From the NCBI GenBank assembly GCA_963674475.2, contig CAXXFQ010000017.1:62001-126000 (forward strand): a DNA stretch of 64,000 nucleotides, given 5' to 3'. The position numbers and the translations under genes are program-made. Below, piece after piece: positions 16,604-25,236 of the stretch. Positions within the stretch are counted from its first letter, which is position 1, and each line of letters begins with the position of its first letter. The notes below the pieces were generated by a model. The model saw nothing but the letters and a program-made list of their open reading frames with translations, was not told where the DNA came from and searched no databases. The stretch is from CAXXFQ01 sp963674475. Lineage in GTDB: Bacteria > Planctomycetota > Planctomycetia > Pirellulales > Thermoguttaceae.

Positions 16604-17209
16604 GTGTCGAGCGAAAAAGTTTATGGTTCCAGAAACTCGCTTCTTATCGTCGCCGTGGCGTGGGGCCTTGTTGCAGGTGTAGGCGTTTCTTCGGCTTTCG
16701 CGGTTGAGACGGCCAAACGGTCGGTTTCACCAAAACCGGAAGCGACGACGGTTGACGACTGTGTTCTTGGGCCGGGAGGAGTGCTTCAGGGCCGATTGCT
16801 CACGGAAGATCGGCCTGCGATCAAGGATGGCTCCAAAACCGTGGCCGGGCGGTCGATCCGTCTTTTCTACGGCGATCGATTTGTCGGGATGACGAAGACC
16901 GATTCCCGTGGGAATTTTGCTCTCCGGCGACTCCACCGCGGAGTCGTTACCGTGGTGGCCGAAACCGGTCAGGGGCTCGGCGTGCGGACCTGTCGACTTT
17001 GGGACGCGACGACCGCGCCGCCCGGAGCGAACGCTTTTCTCAAAGTTCTCCCCTCCGAATCAGTGGTCCGAGCCCAAGGGTTTTCCATGCCGGCCGTCGG
17101 GATTCGTCAAGCGGCGATCATCGGCGGAATTGTCGGTGGGGCCGTTGCCGTTCCGGTCGTCCAAAACGCCATCGAACGAGATAACCCAGCCCCAAACAGC
17201 CCTTTTTAG
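16604..17209 (+). CDS. Exported protein with carboxypeptidase-regulatory-like domain (copy 2)
   Basis: A diverged tandem paralogue of the gene at 15862, 201 residues from this start. It shows a signal peptide (SLLIVAVAWGLVAGVGVSSAFA), the sandwich core (TDSRGNFALRRLHRGVVTVV), RLWDATTAPPGA and VVRAQGFSMP. A Gly/Ala/Val-rich C-terminal hydrophobic segment (AAIIGGIVGGAVAVPVV) could be a membrane anchor. I prefer the GTG at 16604 because GGAGGAG (16589-16595) precedes it by 8 bases; the frame is open to a GTG at 16556. The last four codons and the stop lie inside the first unit of the tandem repeat at 17197-17750, so the repeat has replaced or extended the original gene end. Confidence 0.7.
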   Translation: MSSEKVYGSRNSLLIVAVAWGLVAGVGVSSAFAVETAKRSVSPKPEATTVDDCVLGPGGVLQGRLLTEDRPAIKDGSKTVAGRSIRLFYGDRFVGMTKTDSRGNFALRRLHRGVVTVVAETGQGLGVRTCRLWDATTAPPGANAFLKVLPSESVVRAQGFSMPAVGIRQAAIIGGIVGGAVAVPVVQNAIERDNPAPNSPF

Positions 17210-17750
17210 TATCTTTCACCTGGGTTTTATTGTTCCTTGCGACTGTCGGGCATTGGAAGAACTCAACTCGGTTCAGCCGTTTTTCTTCTGGCAACCATGG
17301 GATATCTCCCCCGGCCGGTGTGGGACCTACCCGATTTCAGCCCTTTTTAGTATCTTTCACCTGGGTTACGGCGTGATTCTAGCGACGGTTGGGAGCGTGG
17401 AAAATTTAACTGGATTCTAACCTTTTGCTTTCATTAACCATGGGATATCTCCCCCGGCCGGTGTGGGACCTACCCGATTTCAGCCCTTTTTTAGTATCTT
17501 TCACCCTGGTTTTATTGTTCCTTGCGACCGTCGGGAGCGTGGGAAATCCAACTGGATTCTAACCTTTTGCTTTCATTAACCATGGGATATCTCCCGCGGC
17601 CGGTGTAGGACCTACCCGATTTCCCCTTTTTAATATCTTTCACCCGGGTTTTATTGTTCCTTGCGGCTGTAGAGCATTAGAAGAACTCAACTCGGCTCAG
17701 TCGTTTTTCTTTTGGCAACCATGGGATATCTTCCCCGGCCGGTGTAGAAT
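17197..17750. repeat. Four-unit mosaic tandem repeat, 141-143-bp period, order A-B-B-A
   Basis: Units start at 17197, 17338, 17481 and 17623 (the last shorter, to 17750). All four open with CCCTTTTT(T)A(G/A)TATCTTTCACC and end with CCATGGGATATCT followed by CGGCCGGTGT. Their central 50 bases come in two versions. Units 1 and 4 share GAACTCAACTCGG and a TTTTTCTT stretch before GGCAACC. Units 2 and 3 share AACTGGATTCTAACCTTTTG before CATTAACC. The first unit overlaps the stop codon of the upstream gene and the last ends 83 bases before the lipid kinase gene. No open frame spans it, and there are no CRISPR-like short repeats. Confidence 0.9.
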
Positions 17751-17832
17751 GACACGATAGTCGAAATCTTGGGTGGTCCTCGAACTGGATTGCCCGGTTT
17801 TCTCTCGTTAGAACTTTCCAAGGCAAAGCTTT

Positions 17833-18732
17833 ATGCCCGATTCTTTTCTTCCTCAAAAGGCCAACGCGGTGGTCGTCTCGATCAATCCGAAGGCGGGGGC
17901 CGGTTCTTCGAAGATTCGTGTCCAGCGGCTGGTCGATCGGCTTCGGAAGGCCGAGTTGGACGTCGTGGTTCTCGATGACTTGGACGAGGTGGCAGCGCGG
18001 GCCAATCGGCTTGCCGACGTGGAGAAGTTGCGCGCGTTGGTCGGCGTTGGAGGAGATGGAACGGCGCATGCGTTGGCAAACCGGTTTGAAAGTCACGTTC
18101 CGTTGACGATGCTCCCGGCCGGCACGGAAAATCTGATCTCGCGTCATTTCGGATGGGATGCCAATCCCGATCGGTTGGCCGAAACGATTCTTCAGGGAAA
18201 AACGGGTCAGATCGACTTGGGGGTTGCCGATGGCCGTCGTTTTTTGATCATGCTCAGTTGCGGGGTGGACGCCGACGTGGTGCATCGGGTTGATCAGGCC
18301 CGGTCGGGACATATCTCTCACTGGACCTATGCTTTACCGATTCTCCAAACCTTTTTGAAGTATCGTTTTCCCGAGATGCGAATCGAGGGGGACGAGGAAA
18401 CGCTCGACTCGATCTATTGGTTGGGCGTGTTCAATATCCCACGCTATGGCGGCGGGTTCCGTTTTGCGCCCGATGCCGATCCTTGCGACGGTTTGCTGGA
18501 CGTCTGTGTCCATCGGCGAAAAGGGATACTGCAAACCGTCCGATTCCTGTGGAATGTCGTTCGGGGTAGCCATCTGAAGCGGTCGGCTTCTCGCGTGGTG
18601 AAGCTCGATCGCCCGTTTCGTATCGAGGCCGATGCGCCGGGGGTCCGGTATCAGCTCGACGGGGAGCCGGGCGGGCTGTTGCCGGTTGAAATTGAAACGG
18701 TTTCACGCGGTTTGACGGTCTTGTTGCCGTAG
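17833..18732 (+). CDS. Diacylglycerol kinase catalytic-domain (lipid kinase) protein
   Basis: This 299-residue protein has the DAGK/YegS fold. The N-terminal NPKAGAGSS loop and the nucleotide-binding GGDGT (within VGVGGDGTAHA) are present, followed by the LPAGTENLISRHFGW segment that replaces the usual LPxGTxNDFA. Family members phosphorylate diacylglycerol or other lipids (or sphingoid bases) with ATP at the inner membrane. Length is normal. The ATG start follows the mosaic repeat by 83 bases, with a weak -10-like TAGAAT at the end of the last repeat unit (17745-17750). The exact lipid substrate is not predictable. Confidence 0.88.
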   Translation: MPDSFLPQKANAVVVSINPKAGAGSSKIRVQRLVDRLRKAELDVVVLDDLDEVAARANRLADVEKLRALVGVGGDGTAHALANRFESHVPLTMLPAGTENLISRHFGWDANPDRLAETILQGKTGQIDLGVADGRRFLIMLSCGVDADVVHRVDQARSGHISHWTYALPILQTFLKYRFPEMRIEGDEETLDSIYWLGVFNIPRYGGGFRFAPDADPCDGLLDVCVHRRKGILQTVRFLWNVVRGSHLKRSASRVVKLDRPFRIEADAPGVRYQLDGEPGGLLPVEIETVSRGLTVLLP

Positions 18733-18898
18733 AGGCCGGTTCGATGCTCCCGGTCCGGTTTTTCTCTGCCTGAGTTTCGGATGAGAGCGATTGCCCTCGG
18801 GTAAAAAAATCGGTACAACAAGGGGGAAAGGTCTTTTTTGGTAATTGAAAAAAGAGCGCGTTCTTCAAAAAGAACCCAGGAAAAAGAGATTGGCTCGA

Positions 18899-20620
18899 AT
18901 GAGTGAAATGAAAACCGAAGTGCTTTGCCGTGGCGCCGTCAAGGCGTGGGAGACCGGCGGGCGGTTTTGGCGTCGTCGGATCGCGATGGCGGGCTTGGTT
19001 TTGGTCGTTTTTTTGATCGGCGGATGTCGGCAGAACGCCGATTTCGACCTGGAAGAATCCCATCGACCGGACCGGTCAGCCGAGTGGCAGGCTGAATATC
19101 TTCGAACGGCCATTCGCAATCTCAACCGGCTCGAGCAGTTTGCCGGGGGGGAGATGCGTCAACAGATCGTCGACCGGTTGAATCAGTGGGGCCGTGCCCA
19201 AAGCGCGCCCAAGACGTGGAAGCGGAGTCCGGTTCTCGAAAGTCTTCCGGCCGAGTTGGCCGAGTTGCCCGAGATCAAGAAGCTTGACCGAATCGATTAT
19301 ACCCAAAAAGACGGCTACTATCTTCAACAGTCGGTCTGGATGCGCGACCTGTCGAATTGGACGCGAGGCCAGTCGATCGACGATCTCAGTCGGGCCCAAG
19401 CGATGTTCGATTGGGTGGTTCGCAACCTCCAACTGGCCAAGGCGTATCCAGATTACCTCGGGCCGATTCCACAATATCCGTGGGAGTCTTTACTAAACGG
19501 ACAGGCTACGGCGGTAGATCGGGCTTGGGTTTTTCTGTTGATGGCCCGTCAACAGGGGATCGACGCGGTAGTCCTTGCCGTACCGGAGGAGTCGCAAAAG
19601 GACGATCTGAAACCGGGCGGTTTGCAGCCGGGCGGTTTGAAACCGTGGGCCATTGGCGTTTTGAACGAGGGCCAACTTTATTTGTTCGATCCGACGCTCG
19701 GGTTGCCCCTTCCGGCTGCCGGAGGAGTTGCCAAGGATGAAAAGGGGCAGCTGACCGTTCAACCGGCGACGTTGTCTCAGTTACGCGACGATCCGAAGGT
19801 CCTCGAACAAATCCAGCTCGACGAAAAATATCCTTATCCGATCACCCGCGCGCAGTTGGATCACGTAGTCGCTCTGGTCGAGGGGTCGCCGGAGTCGCTT
19901 TCAGCCAAAATGGCGATTCTAGAGGCCCGCTTGAAGGGGGAGAACAAGATTGTTCTCACGACGCGCCCGTCGGAATTAATCGAGCGCCTCGACAAGGTTC
20001 CCGGCTTGAAAGAGAAACGTCTTTGGCTCCATCCGTTCCAAGTGGACCGGATTCGCGATTCGCTTGCCCCGGAAAAGCAGGAAAAAGTTCGGATTCGTAA
20101 GCTGCCTTTTGAGGTTGGCCAATCGACGCCGCTTTGGAAGGGACGCGCTTGGTATCTCAAGGGCAAACTCGAAGGGGAGCAGTCGGCGACCTCGTTTTTA
20201 CAGATGGCTCGGCCTTCGAACCGGATTCTTTCCGAAAAACAAAGCGAGGTGGATCAAGCCACGAGTCCTGAGGAAGCGAAGGCGAGAGAGGAACTGTTTC
20301 TCGCGTTGGTTCGAGCGAAAGAGGATGCCGGATACTGGCTCGGTTTGATCAGCTATGGTCGAGAAGACGCCCAGTCGGCGGTCGACTATTTCGCGCGGCG
20401 GACTCTGGAGGACTATCCCGGCGGGGTCTGGACGCAAGGGGCCATTTATAATTTGGGCCGGACATTTGAACAAATCGGGAGCAATCGAGAAGCGGCCAAG
20501 GTGTTTCGCGCGGCGCCCCCCTCGCCGGTTTGGTACGGGGAACAGCTTCGCGCCAAGTGGCTCGATCCGCCTCAGGTAACGTTGTCGGAAAAGCCGGAAG
20601 AAGAGCCGGAAGAAAAATAG
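18899..20620 (+). CDS. Lipoprotein with transglutaminase-like domain lacking catalytic residues
   Basis: The 573-residue protein has a lipobox (LVLVVFLIGGC) at residues about 40-50, after a basic RRR stretch. A transglutaminase-like region follows: SRAQAMFDWVVRNLQL, then DRAWVFLLMARQQGIDAVVL and LYLFDPTLGLPLP. In active enzymes the second segment starts with the catalytic Cys, and a His precedes the strand before the Asp; here the Cys is missing and the region around KPWAIGVL has Trp instead of His-Ala-Trp, so the domain is probably inactive. The C-terminal 100 residues resemble tetratricopeptide helices (WTQGAIYNLGRTFEQIGS). The start is uncertain: TTG at 18845 is also in frame. It may be a scaffold in the envelope. 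Confidence 0.72.
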   Translation: MSEMKTEVLCRGAVKAWETGGRFWRRRIAMAGLVLVVFLIGGCRQNADFDLEESHRPDRSAEWQAEYLRTAIRNLNRLEQFAGGEMRQQIVDRLNQWGRAQSAPKTWKRSPVLESLPAELAELPEIKKLDRIDYTQKDGYYLQQSVWMRDLSNWTRGQSIDDLSRAQAMFDWVVRNLQLAKAYPDYLGPIPQYPWESLLNGQATAVDRAWVFLLMARQQGIDAVVLAVPEESQKDDLKPGGLQPGGLKPWAIGVLNEGQLYLFDPTLGLPLPAAGGVAKDEKGQLTVQPATLSQLRDDPKVLEQIQLDEKYPYPITRAQLDHVVALVEGSPESLSAKMAILEARLKGENKIVLTTRPSELIERLDKVPGLKEKRLWLHPFQVDRIRDSLAPEKQEKVRIRKLPFEVGQSTPLWKGRAWYLKGKLEGEQSATSFLQMARPSNRILSEKQSEVDQATSPEEAKAREELFLALVRAKEDAGYWLGLISYGREDAQSAVDYFARRTLEDYPGGVWTQGAIYNLGRTFEQIGSNREAAKVFRAAPPSPVWYGEQLRAKWLDPPQVTLSEKPEEEPEEK

Positions 20621-20722
20621 TCGCCCGAAGCAATCGCTTTTCCCGACAAAAAATAGTCCTGCCATTCGGGCGAAGCGCCGGTCATCGGATGTCTTATCCC
20701 TAATAGGTGTAATTGCAAAAAA

Positions 20723-21553
20723 ATGCAACTTGGAATTCATATCGGAACGTTTGCCCGTCCGTCGCTGGATGAGGTGCTCGACGCGGTTGTTGCGCATCGA
20801 TTGTCGTGCATCCATTTCAACTTCAAGGCGGCCGGTCGTGAGGCGATGCCGAAAACGTTGGAGCCTGCCGAGTGTGAGGAAATCGCCGAGGAGGTGCGCG
20901 GTCGTGGTCTGACGATGGCCAGCGTTTCGGGAACGTTCAATCTGATTCATCCGGATCGGGCGGTCCGGGAAGATGGTTTCGATCGGCTCGAAACTCTGGC
21001 CGCCGTGGCCGAAAATTTGGGCACGAAGGTCATCACCCTTTGCACCGGGACGCGCAACGTCGAGAGTATGTGGCGGGCCCATCCGGAGAACGATTCGACG
21101 GAAGCGTGGGGCGAGCTGGTCGAGGGGCTCGGCCGGGCGCTGGAGATTGCCGCCCGTTATGACGTTGTTTTGGGCGTCGAGCCGGAAGTGTCGAACGTGA
21201 TGAACTCGGCCCGGAAAGCCCGACGGCTTTTGGATACTTTCGCTTCGCCCCATCTGAAGATCATCATGGACGGGGCCAACCTGTTCCCCGAAGGGGGGCT
21301 AGGGCGGATGCACGCGATTCTCGATGAGGCTTTCGAGCTTTTGGGCGAGGATGTCGTCTTGGCCCATGCGAAAGATATCGACCGGGACGGCGAAGCGGGC
21401 CATCTGGCGGCCGGGACCGGGCAGTTGGACTACGATCATTATCTGGCCTGTTTCAAGCGGGTCGGCTACAACGGGCCGTTGATTTTACACGGCTTGGCCG
21501 AATCGCAAGTCGGCGCGAGTGTGGCGATGCTTCGTGAAAAATTGGCCCAATGA
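20723..21553 (+). CDS. Sugar phosphate isomerase/epimerase family protein (TIM barrel, AP endonuclease 2 fold)
   Basis: The 276-residue protein starts with a beta strand (MQLGIHIGTFARPSLDEVL). Family-typical metal-binding positions are visible: VLGVEPEVSNVMNS, IIMDGANLF, LAHAKDIDRDGE and LILHGLAE near the C-terminus. Members include xylose-isomerase-like, inositol dehydratase and endonuclease IV-type proteins that bind divalent metals. Length is normal. No ribosome site is seen before the ATG. It is followed 17 bases later by the convergent alpha/beta hydrolase gene. The specific sugar or inositol substrate cannot be determined. Confidence 0.85.
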   Translation: MQLGIHIGTFARPSLDEVLDAVVAHRLSCIHFNFKAAGREAMPKTLEPAECEEIAEEVRGRGLTMASVSGTFNLIHPDRAVREDGFDRLETLAAVAENLGTKVITLCTGTRNVESMWRAHPENDSTEAWGELVEGLGRALEIAARYDVVLGVEPEVSNVMNSARKARRLLDTFASPHLKIIMDGANLFPEGGLGRMHAILDEAFELLGEDVVLAHAKDIDRDGEAGHLAAGTGQLDYDHYLACFKRVGYNGPLILHGLAESQVGASVAMLREKLAQ

Positions 21554-21570
21554 GAGAGGGTCGATTTTTT

Positions 21571-23649
21571 CTATTCGGCGGGCGCCGATTGCAAGAGCAG
21601 CAAGAGCGACTGTTTCGACGAGCGCTCGAGGAGACTGACCGCATCTGCGTCTAGCAAAAACCGTTCGGCGTGCAGTTGGAGCACCTGATCGGTTACCCGT
21701 GTCAAGTAGACGTCCCGGTTCGGATAGCGTTCTTGAATCGAGACCCGCGGGTCGGCACTTTGGAGCTTTTCCTCGGTCGAGCCTGGCAGCGGGAATTGGG
21801 ACCCGACGGCCCGGGCCATCTGTCCTTCGGCGCCACTCGACGCTCCACGTAGATTCCAGCCGGTAAAGGTCGACAGCGGCACGGCCACGTCGGGCAGCCG
21901 GATTCCGCCGAGATCGTTTCCGTTTTCGTCGCAGGCCGGGACCAGCGTTTGATACGGTTTACCCGGCTTTGGCGGCGCGTGGTCGAGAATCCCTTGATCG
22001 ACGCGCGGTCCAAAATCCCATCGACGAGGCCGATAATATTCATCCGGCACGCGAACGCCCGAGATTCTCGGGAACGTTTGGCGATAGGTTTCATGGTTGA
22101 CCAACGTTTGGTCATCCAGCCGTGGGTATTGGCTCGGCGGCGGTTCGATTCCTTGGCCGACCCATTGGTCCAAGGCGACCAACAACGCGCGAAGGACCGG
22201 CCGGTAGTCGACCGTATTGACCGAGTACTGATTGTTGCCCGGCTTCGACGATTCGGAGATCGGCTGCTGGGTTCCGGCGATGAAGTAGAGGCGGACTTCC
22301 GGAGCCGTGGCGAGGTCTTTTTTTCCTTCGACGTCGGTATGTAAAAGGGACGCGGCCCGATTCCAGTAGTCGGTGGCCGTCTGGACGAAAAACAGTTTCG
22401 GGACGCAGCCGCTTTCTCGCGCGCGGGCCAGCGTGTTTCCTTCTTGGCCGGTGACGGGATCTTTTTGCGAAGTTGAGGTAAACGGAAAGCGGTCGCCGGG
22501 GAATCGGGCCGCTTCGTGCTGGTGGTTGGATCGGGCCGGTTGGGCAAACCGATAGTTGAAAAAGCCTCGTCCGGCTCCGGCCGACAACGGGATCATCCCG
22601 TCGAAAACAGGCCGTGCATTTTGATCGGCGTTGAATCCTTCGAAAACGAACGCGTGAAGGAATTGGCCCGCTCGCCCGCTGCCGAACGCGTAGGCCCGGT
22701 CGAGCGCGCCGGAGAGCGGATTGGGGACCCCGGCGGCATTCTTTTTTTGATAACGCAAAAACGACACGATGTCGCGGACCGATGCCAGTGCCAGTCCTTC
22801 GATCCGAGTATCGCGGCCGACGTAGGTTAATTCGTAGAGCCAGCCGGGGCGGAAACCGTTTTTGAGGTAAAGGAATTTCGTGTTCGGGATCGCCTTTTTG
22901 GCCTTGTCGTCCCATCGGGCAAACGACCATTCATCCGGCGGGATGTCGACGGCCGGCTCGGTCGCGCTGGGACGCATCGAGAGCCGAAGCGAGGAGTGGT
23001 CGCGGTTGACCGTTGGGTACGGGTCCGAATTTTCCGGGACCAAGGGGAGACTGAACGCCGGGCGATCGGTGGTCAACTCGGTGTAGATTTTCCCTTCGAT
23101 CGGTTTTTCGTTTTCCTGGGCGACGGGGAATCCGGCGGTGAGCCGATGGTTGCCCGGGAGCAGGTTGCCGCCGGTGCCGGTCCAGAGGATCGCGTACCCT
23201 CGATTCATCAGGAAGCCGTTCCCGGCGTCTTCGAGCGTGGTCGGGTTGTTGCCGCCTTGGTCGTTGAAATAGTAGAGTAACCGTTTGTCACCCTGATCGG
23301 GTATGCCGAAGAGGAGACGCCGATTTCCGCGAAGGGGATCGGCCGGGGTAAGTAGGAAGAATTCGGTCCAAAACGCGACCTTTCCTTGGGCGTCGCGTGG
23401 GGCAAGCGAAAGGTCGACGATCGGTCGGTTGGCCGGATCGAGCGGATCGATCGAAAGGTAAATTCGCCCTGTGATTTTTTCGTACGCGCCGCTTCGTCCG
23501 AACCGGTGTCCATCGGCGAAAGGGGCCCGTCCGTCGATTTCCACCCGAACGACTTCCGCCCGCGCGGTTTCAATCATAGAGACAGCGCAAAGCAAGATCG
23601 CCATCAGAAGGGTTCGTTGGAGGAAAAAACGAGTCGATCGTCGCATCAT
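21571..23649 (-). CDS. Secreted alpha/beta hydrolase-domain protein (Abhydrolase_10-like)
   Basis: A signal peptide (LLMAILLCAVSMIETARA) precedes a 650-residue domain resembling the large alpha/beta hydrolase family with the conserved segment FVFEGFNADQNARPVFDGMI and AGAGRGFFNYRFAQPAR. Relatives usually carry GVSQSGRFL just before this segment, with Ser as nucleophile. Here the aligned stretch reads GSGRAGQFL, so the Ser is one residue earlier and the standard position is Gly; activity is doubtful or altered. The protein should be periplasmic or extracellular. No neighbours suggest a pathway. Length (692) is long but normal for this family. Confidence 0.75.
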   Translation of the reverse strand: MMRRSTRFFLQRTLLMAILLCAVSMIETARAEVVRVEIDGRAPFADGHRFGRSGAYEKITGRIYLSIDPLDPANRPIVDLSLAPRDAQGKVAFWTEFFLLTPADPLRGNRRLLFGIPDQGDKRLLYYFNDQGGNNPTTLEDAGNGFLMNRGYAILWTGTGGNLLPGNHRLTAGFPVAQENEKPIEGKIYTELTTDRPAFSLPLVPENSDPYPTVNRDHSSLRLSMRPSATEPAVDIPPDEWSFARWDDKAKKAIPNTKFLYLKNGFRPGWLYELTYVGRDTRIEGLALASVRDIVSFLRYQKKNAAGVPNPLSGALDRAYAFGSGRAGQFLHAFVFEGFNADQNARPVFDGMIPLSAGAGRGFFNYRFAQPARSNHQHEAARFPGDRFPFTSTSQKDPVTGQEGNTLARARESGCVPKLFFVQTATDYWNRAASLLHTDVEGKKDLATAPEVRLYFIAGTQQPISESSKPGNNQYSVNTVDYRPVLRALLVALDQWVGQGIEPPPSQYPRLDDQTLVNHETYRQTFPRISGVRVPDEYYRPRRWDFGPRVDQGILDHAPPKPGKPYQTLVPACDENGNDLGGIRLPDVAVPLSTFTGWNLRGASSGAEGQMARAVGSQFPLPGSTEEKLQSADPRVSIQERYPNRDVYLTRVTDQVLQLHAERFLLDADAVSLLERSSKQSLLLLLQSAPAE

Positions 23650-24091
23650 GCTTCCTTTGACCGTTTGGTTTGGTCATAATGAGAGCTTGCCCGACTCAAA
23701 AAAGCGTGTGTCGGACGGGCCCGTTTCGACCGGGAAGGCCGTAGGATTCTTTCGATTCCTTAAGTTAACCGCTGTAAACCGAAGGTCTACTCCACGAGAG
23801 AATGGGAAAATGCCCTCTAGAGGAAATCAGGGTCTCCACTTTTTCATTCTCGTGAGCCACCTGGTTTTCCACAGGTAGCCCTAACATAGTAATATAAGGT
23901 ATCCCGCTTTCCAAGTGAGCGAAAAGCCGTTAAACCGGCCGATTCGTTTTCCGCTTTGGTTGGGTTCCGTTTCGATTGGCACGGATCGGGCGCTTTGAGG
24001 GCGTCCTTTTGACGAGGGCCGGTTTTTGTTAATGGACAGGACCCGTTTTTTCAATAAAACCCGTTTCACCGTTGTAGCTCTTATTTTCCTT
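23650..24091. other. 442-bp intergenic gap
   Basis: This gap lies between the divergent hydrolase and PfkB genes. Near-inverted sequences CACGAGAGAATG (23794-23805) and CATTCTCGTG (23846-23855) could form an imperfect hairpin with a large loop. The kinase frame is open back to 24026 (TTG), so the end of the gap could be coding if the kinase starts earlier. I see no clear promoter hexamers. Confidence 0.4.
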
Positions 24092-25048
24092 ATGAAACCA
24101 CTTTCTTCCGAGCCGTTATTTGAAAAAAAGCCCCCTTTTGACCTGTTGGCCACCGGGGCGTTGGCCGTGGATGAACAGCTTTTTGTCGACGCCTATCCTC
24201 CGGCCGATCAAAAGGTCCGAGTGGTCGAACGTCATCAAAGCTGCGGCGGTCTGGCTGGGACCGCGTTGGTGGCAGCGGCCCGTTTGGGAGCGAGGGCCGG
24301 GTATATCGGCACGTTGGGCCGCAACGATCTTTCTGAAATAGTCGCCGAACAGTTTCGTCGCGAGGGGATCGATTTTTCTTCGGCCGTGGTCCGTGACGAC
24401 GCCTCGCCCGGACGCTCGACGATCATCGTCGATCGACAGAAAAAAACTCGCAATGTTTTTAGTTTCGTCCAAGGTTATTTCGGCCCCGATCCGTCGTTGC
24501 CGGAGGAGTCGGTTGTCCGACAGACGGCAGTTCTTTTGGTCGACCATCACGAAATCGGGCCGACGGTGCGGATGGTTCGGATGGCTCGCGCGGCGGGAAT
24601 TCCGGTGGTGGCCGATTTCGAACGGGACCCGGGCGACCGGTTTGCCGAGTTGGTCGAATTGGTCGATCATCTCATTCTGCCGAAGGCGTTCGCGCTTGAC
24701 TGGACCGGCGAAGCGTCGGCTCCGCAGGCGATCGGGCGGTTATGGACTTCGGATCGGGCGGCGGTCGTGATCACCTGTGGCGACGAGGGCTGCTGGTATC
24801 ATGACGCAACGACCGACGAGCCGGTTCGGTTTTCGGCCTTCCCGGTCGACCCGGTTGACACGACCGGCTGTGGCGACGTCTTCCATGGGGCCTACTGCGT
24901 GGGGCTGGCCGAGGGGCTCGACCTGGCCGAGCGAATCCGGCTGGCCACGGCGACGGCCGCCCTGAGCGCTACCCGACGAGGGACCCAGGACGGAATTCCC
25001 CGAAGAGAGGAGGTCGAGCGATTCCTCCAGGGGCAATCTGGCTGCTAA
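24092..25048 (+). CDS. PfkB-family carbohydrate kinase
   Basis: The protein (318 residues) is a ribokinase/PfkB-fold kinase. The N-terminal sugar-binding signature appears as SCGGLAGTALVAAARLGA. The C-terminal signature DTTGCGDVFHGAY contains the catalytic base Asp of DTxGxGD, with Cys in place of the usual Ala. Family members phosphorylate sugars, nucleosides or sugar phosphates with ATP. I chose the ATG at 24092 because the preceding 22 in-frame codons (TTG at 24026) encode an odd basic-hydrophobic stretch and no ribosome site is apparent for either. It stands alone, and the substrate cannot be inferred. Confidence 0.85.
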   Translation: MKPLSSEPLFEKKPPFDLLATGALAVDEQLFVDAYPPADQKVRVVERHQSCGGLAGTALVAAARLGARAGYIGTLGRNDLSEIVAEQFRREGIDFSSAVVRDDASPGRSTIIVDRQKKTRNVFSFVQGYFGPDPSLPEESVVRQTAVLLVDHHEIGPTVRMVRMARAAGIPVVADFERDPGDRFAELVELVDHLILPKAFALDWTGEASAPQAIGRLWTSDRAAVVITCGDEGCWYHDATTDEPVRFSAFPVDPVDTTGCGDVFHGAYCVGLAEGLDLAERIRLATATAALSATRRGTQDGIPRREEVERFLQGQSGC

Positions 25049-25236
25049 GTCGTTTGTCATCAAGGGATGCGAAAGCCGATGATTTCGTCCCGAATGTTTC
25101 TCGGCTGAAACGAGGTTTCTTCGAAAACCTTTTGATCGTACAATAGATTCTTTCACGCTGGCCTGTTCATGAATCCTACCGCGGATTATTCCCCTTTTGC
25201 TTGGTGGGCGATTTGCCTCAGATTGAAAACTAAAAA

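Noticed and set aside
17197..17750. The repeat array as a CRISPR
   Set aside because: Units are about 141 bp with variable interiors of only two types, no short palindromic repeats with unique spacers, and no cas genes.
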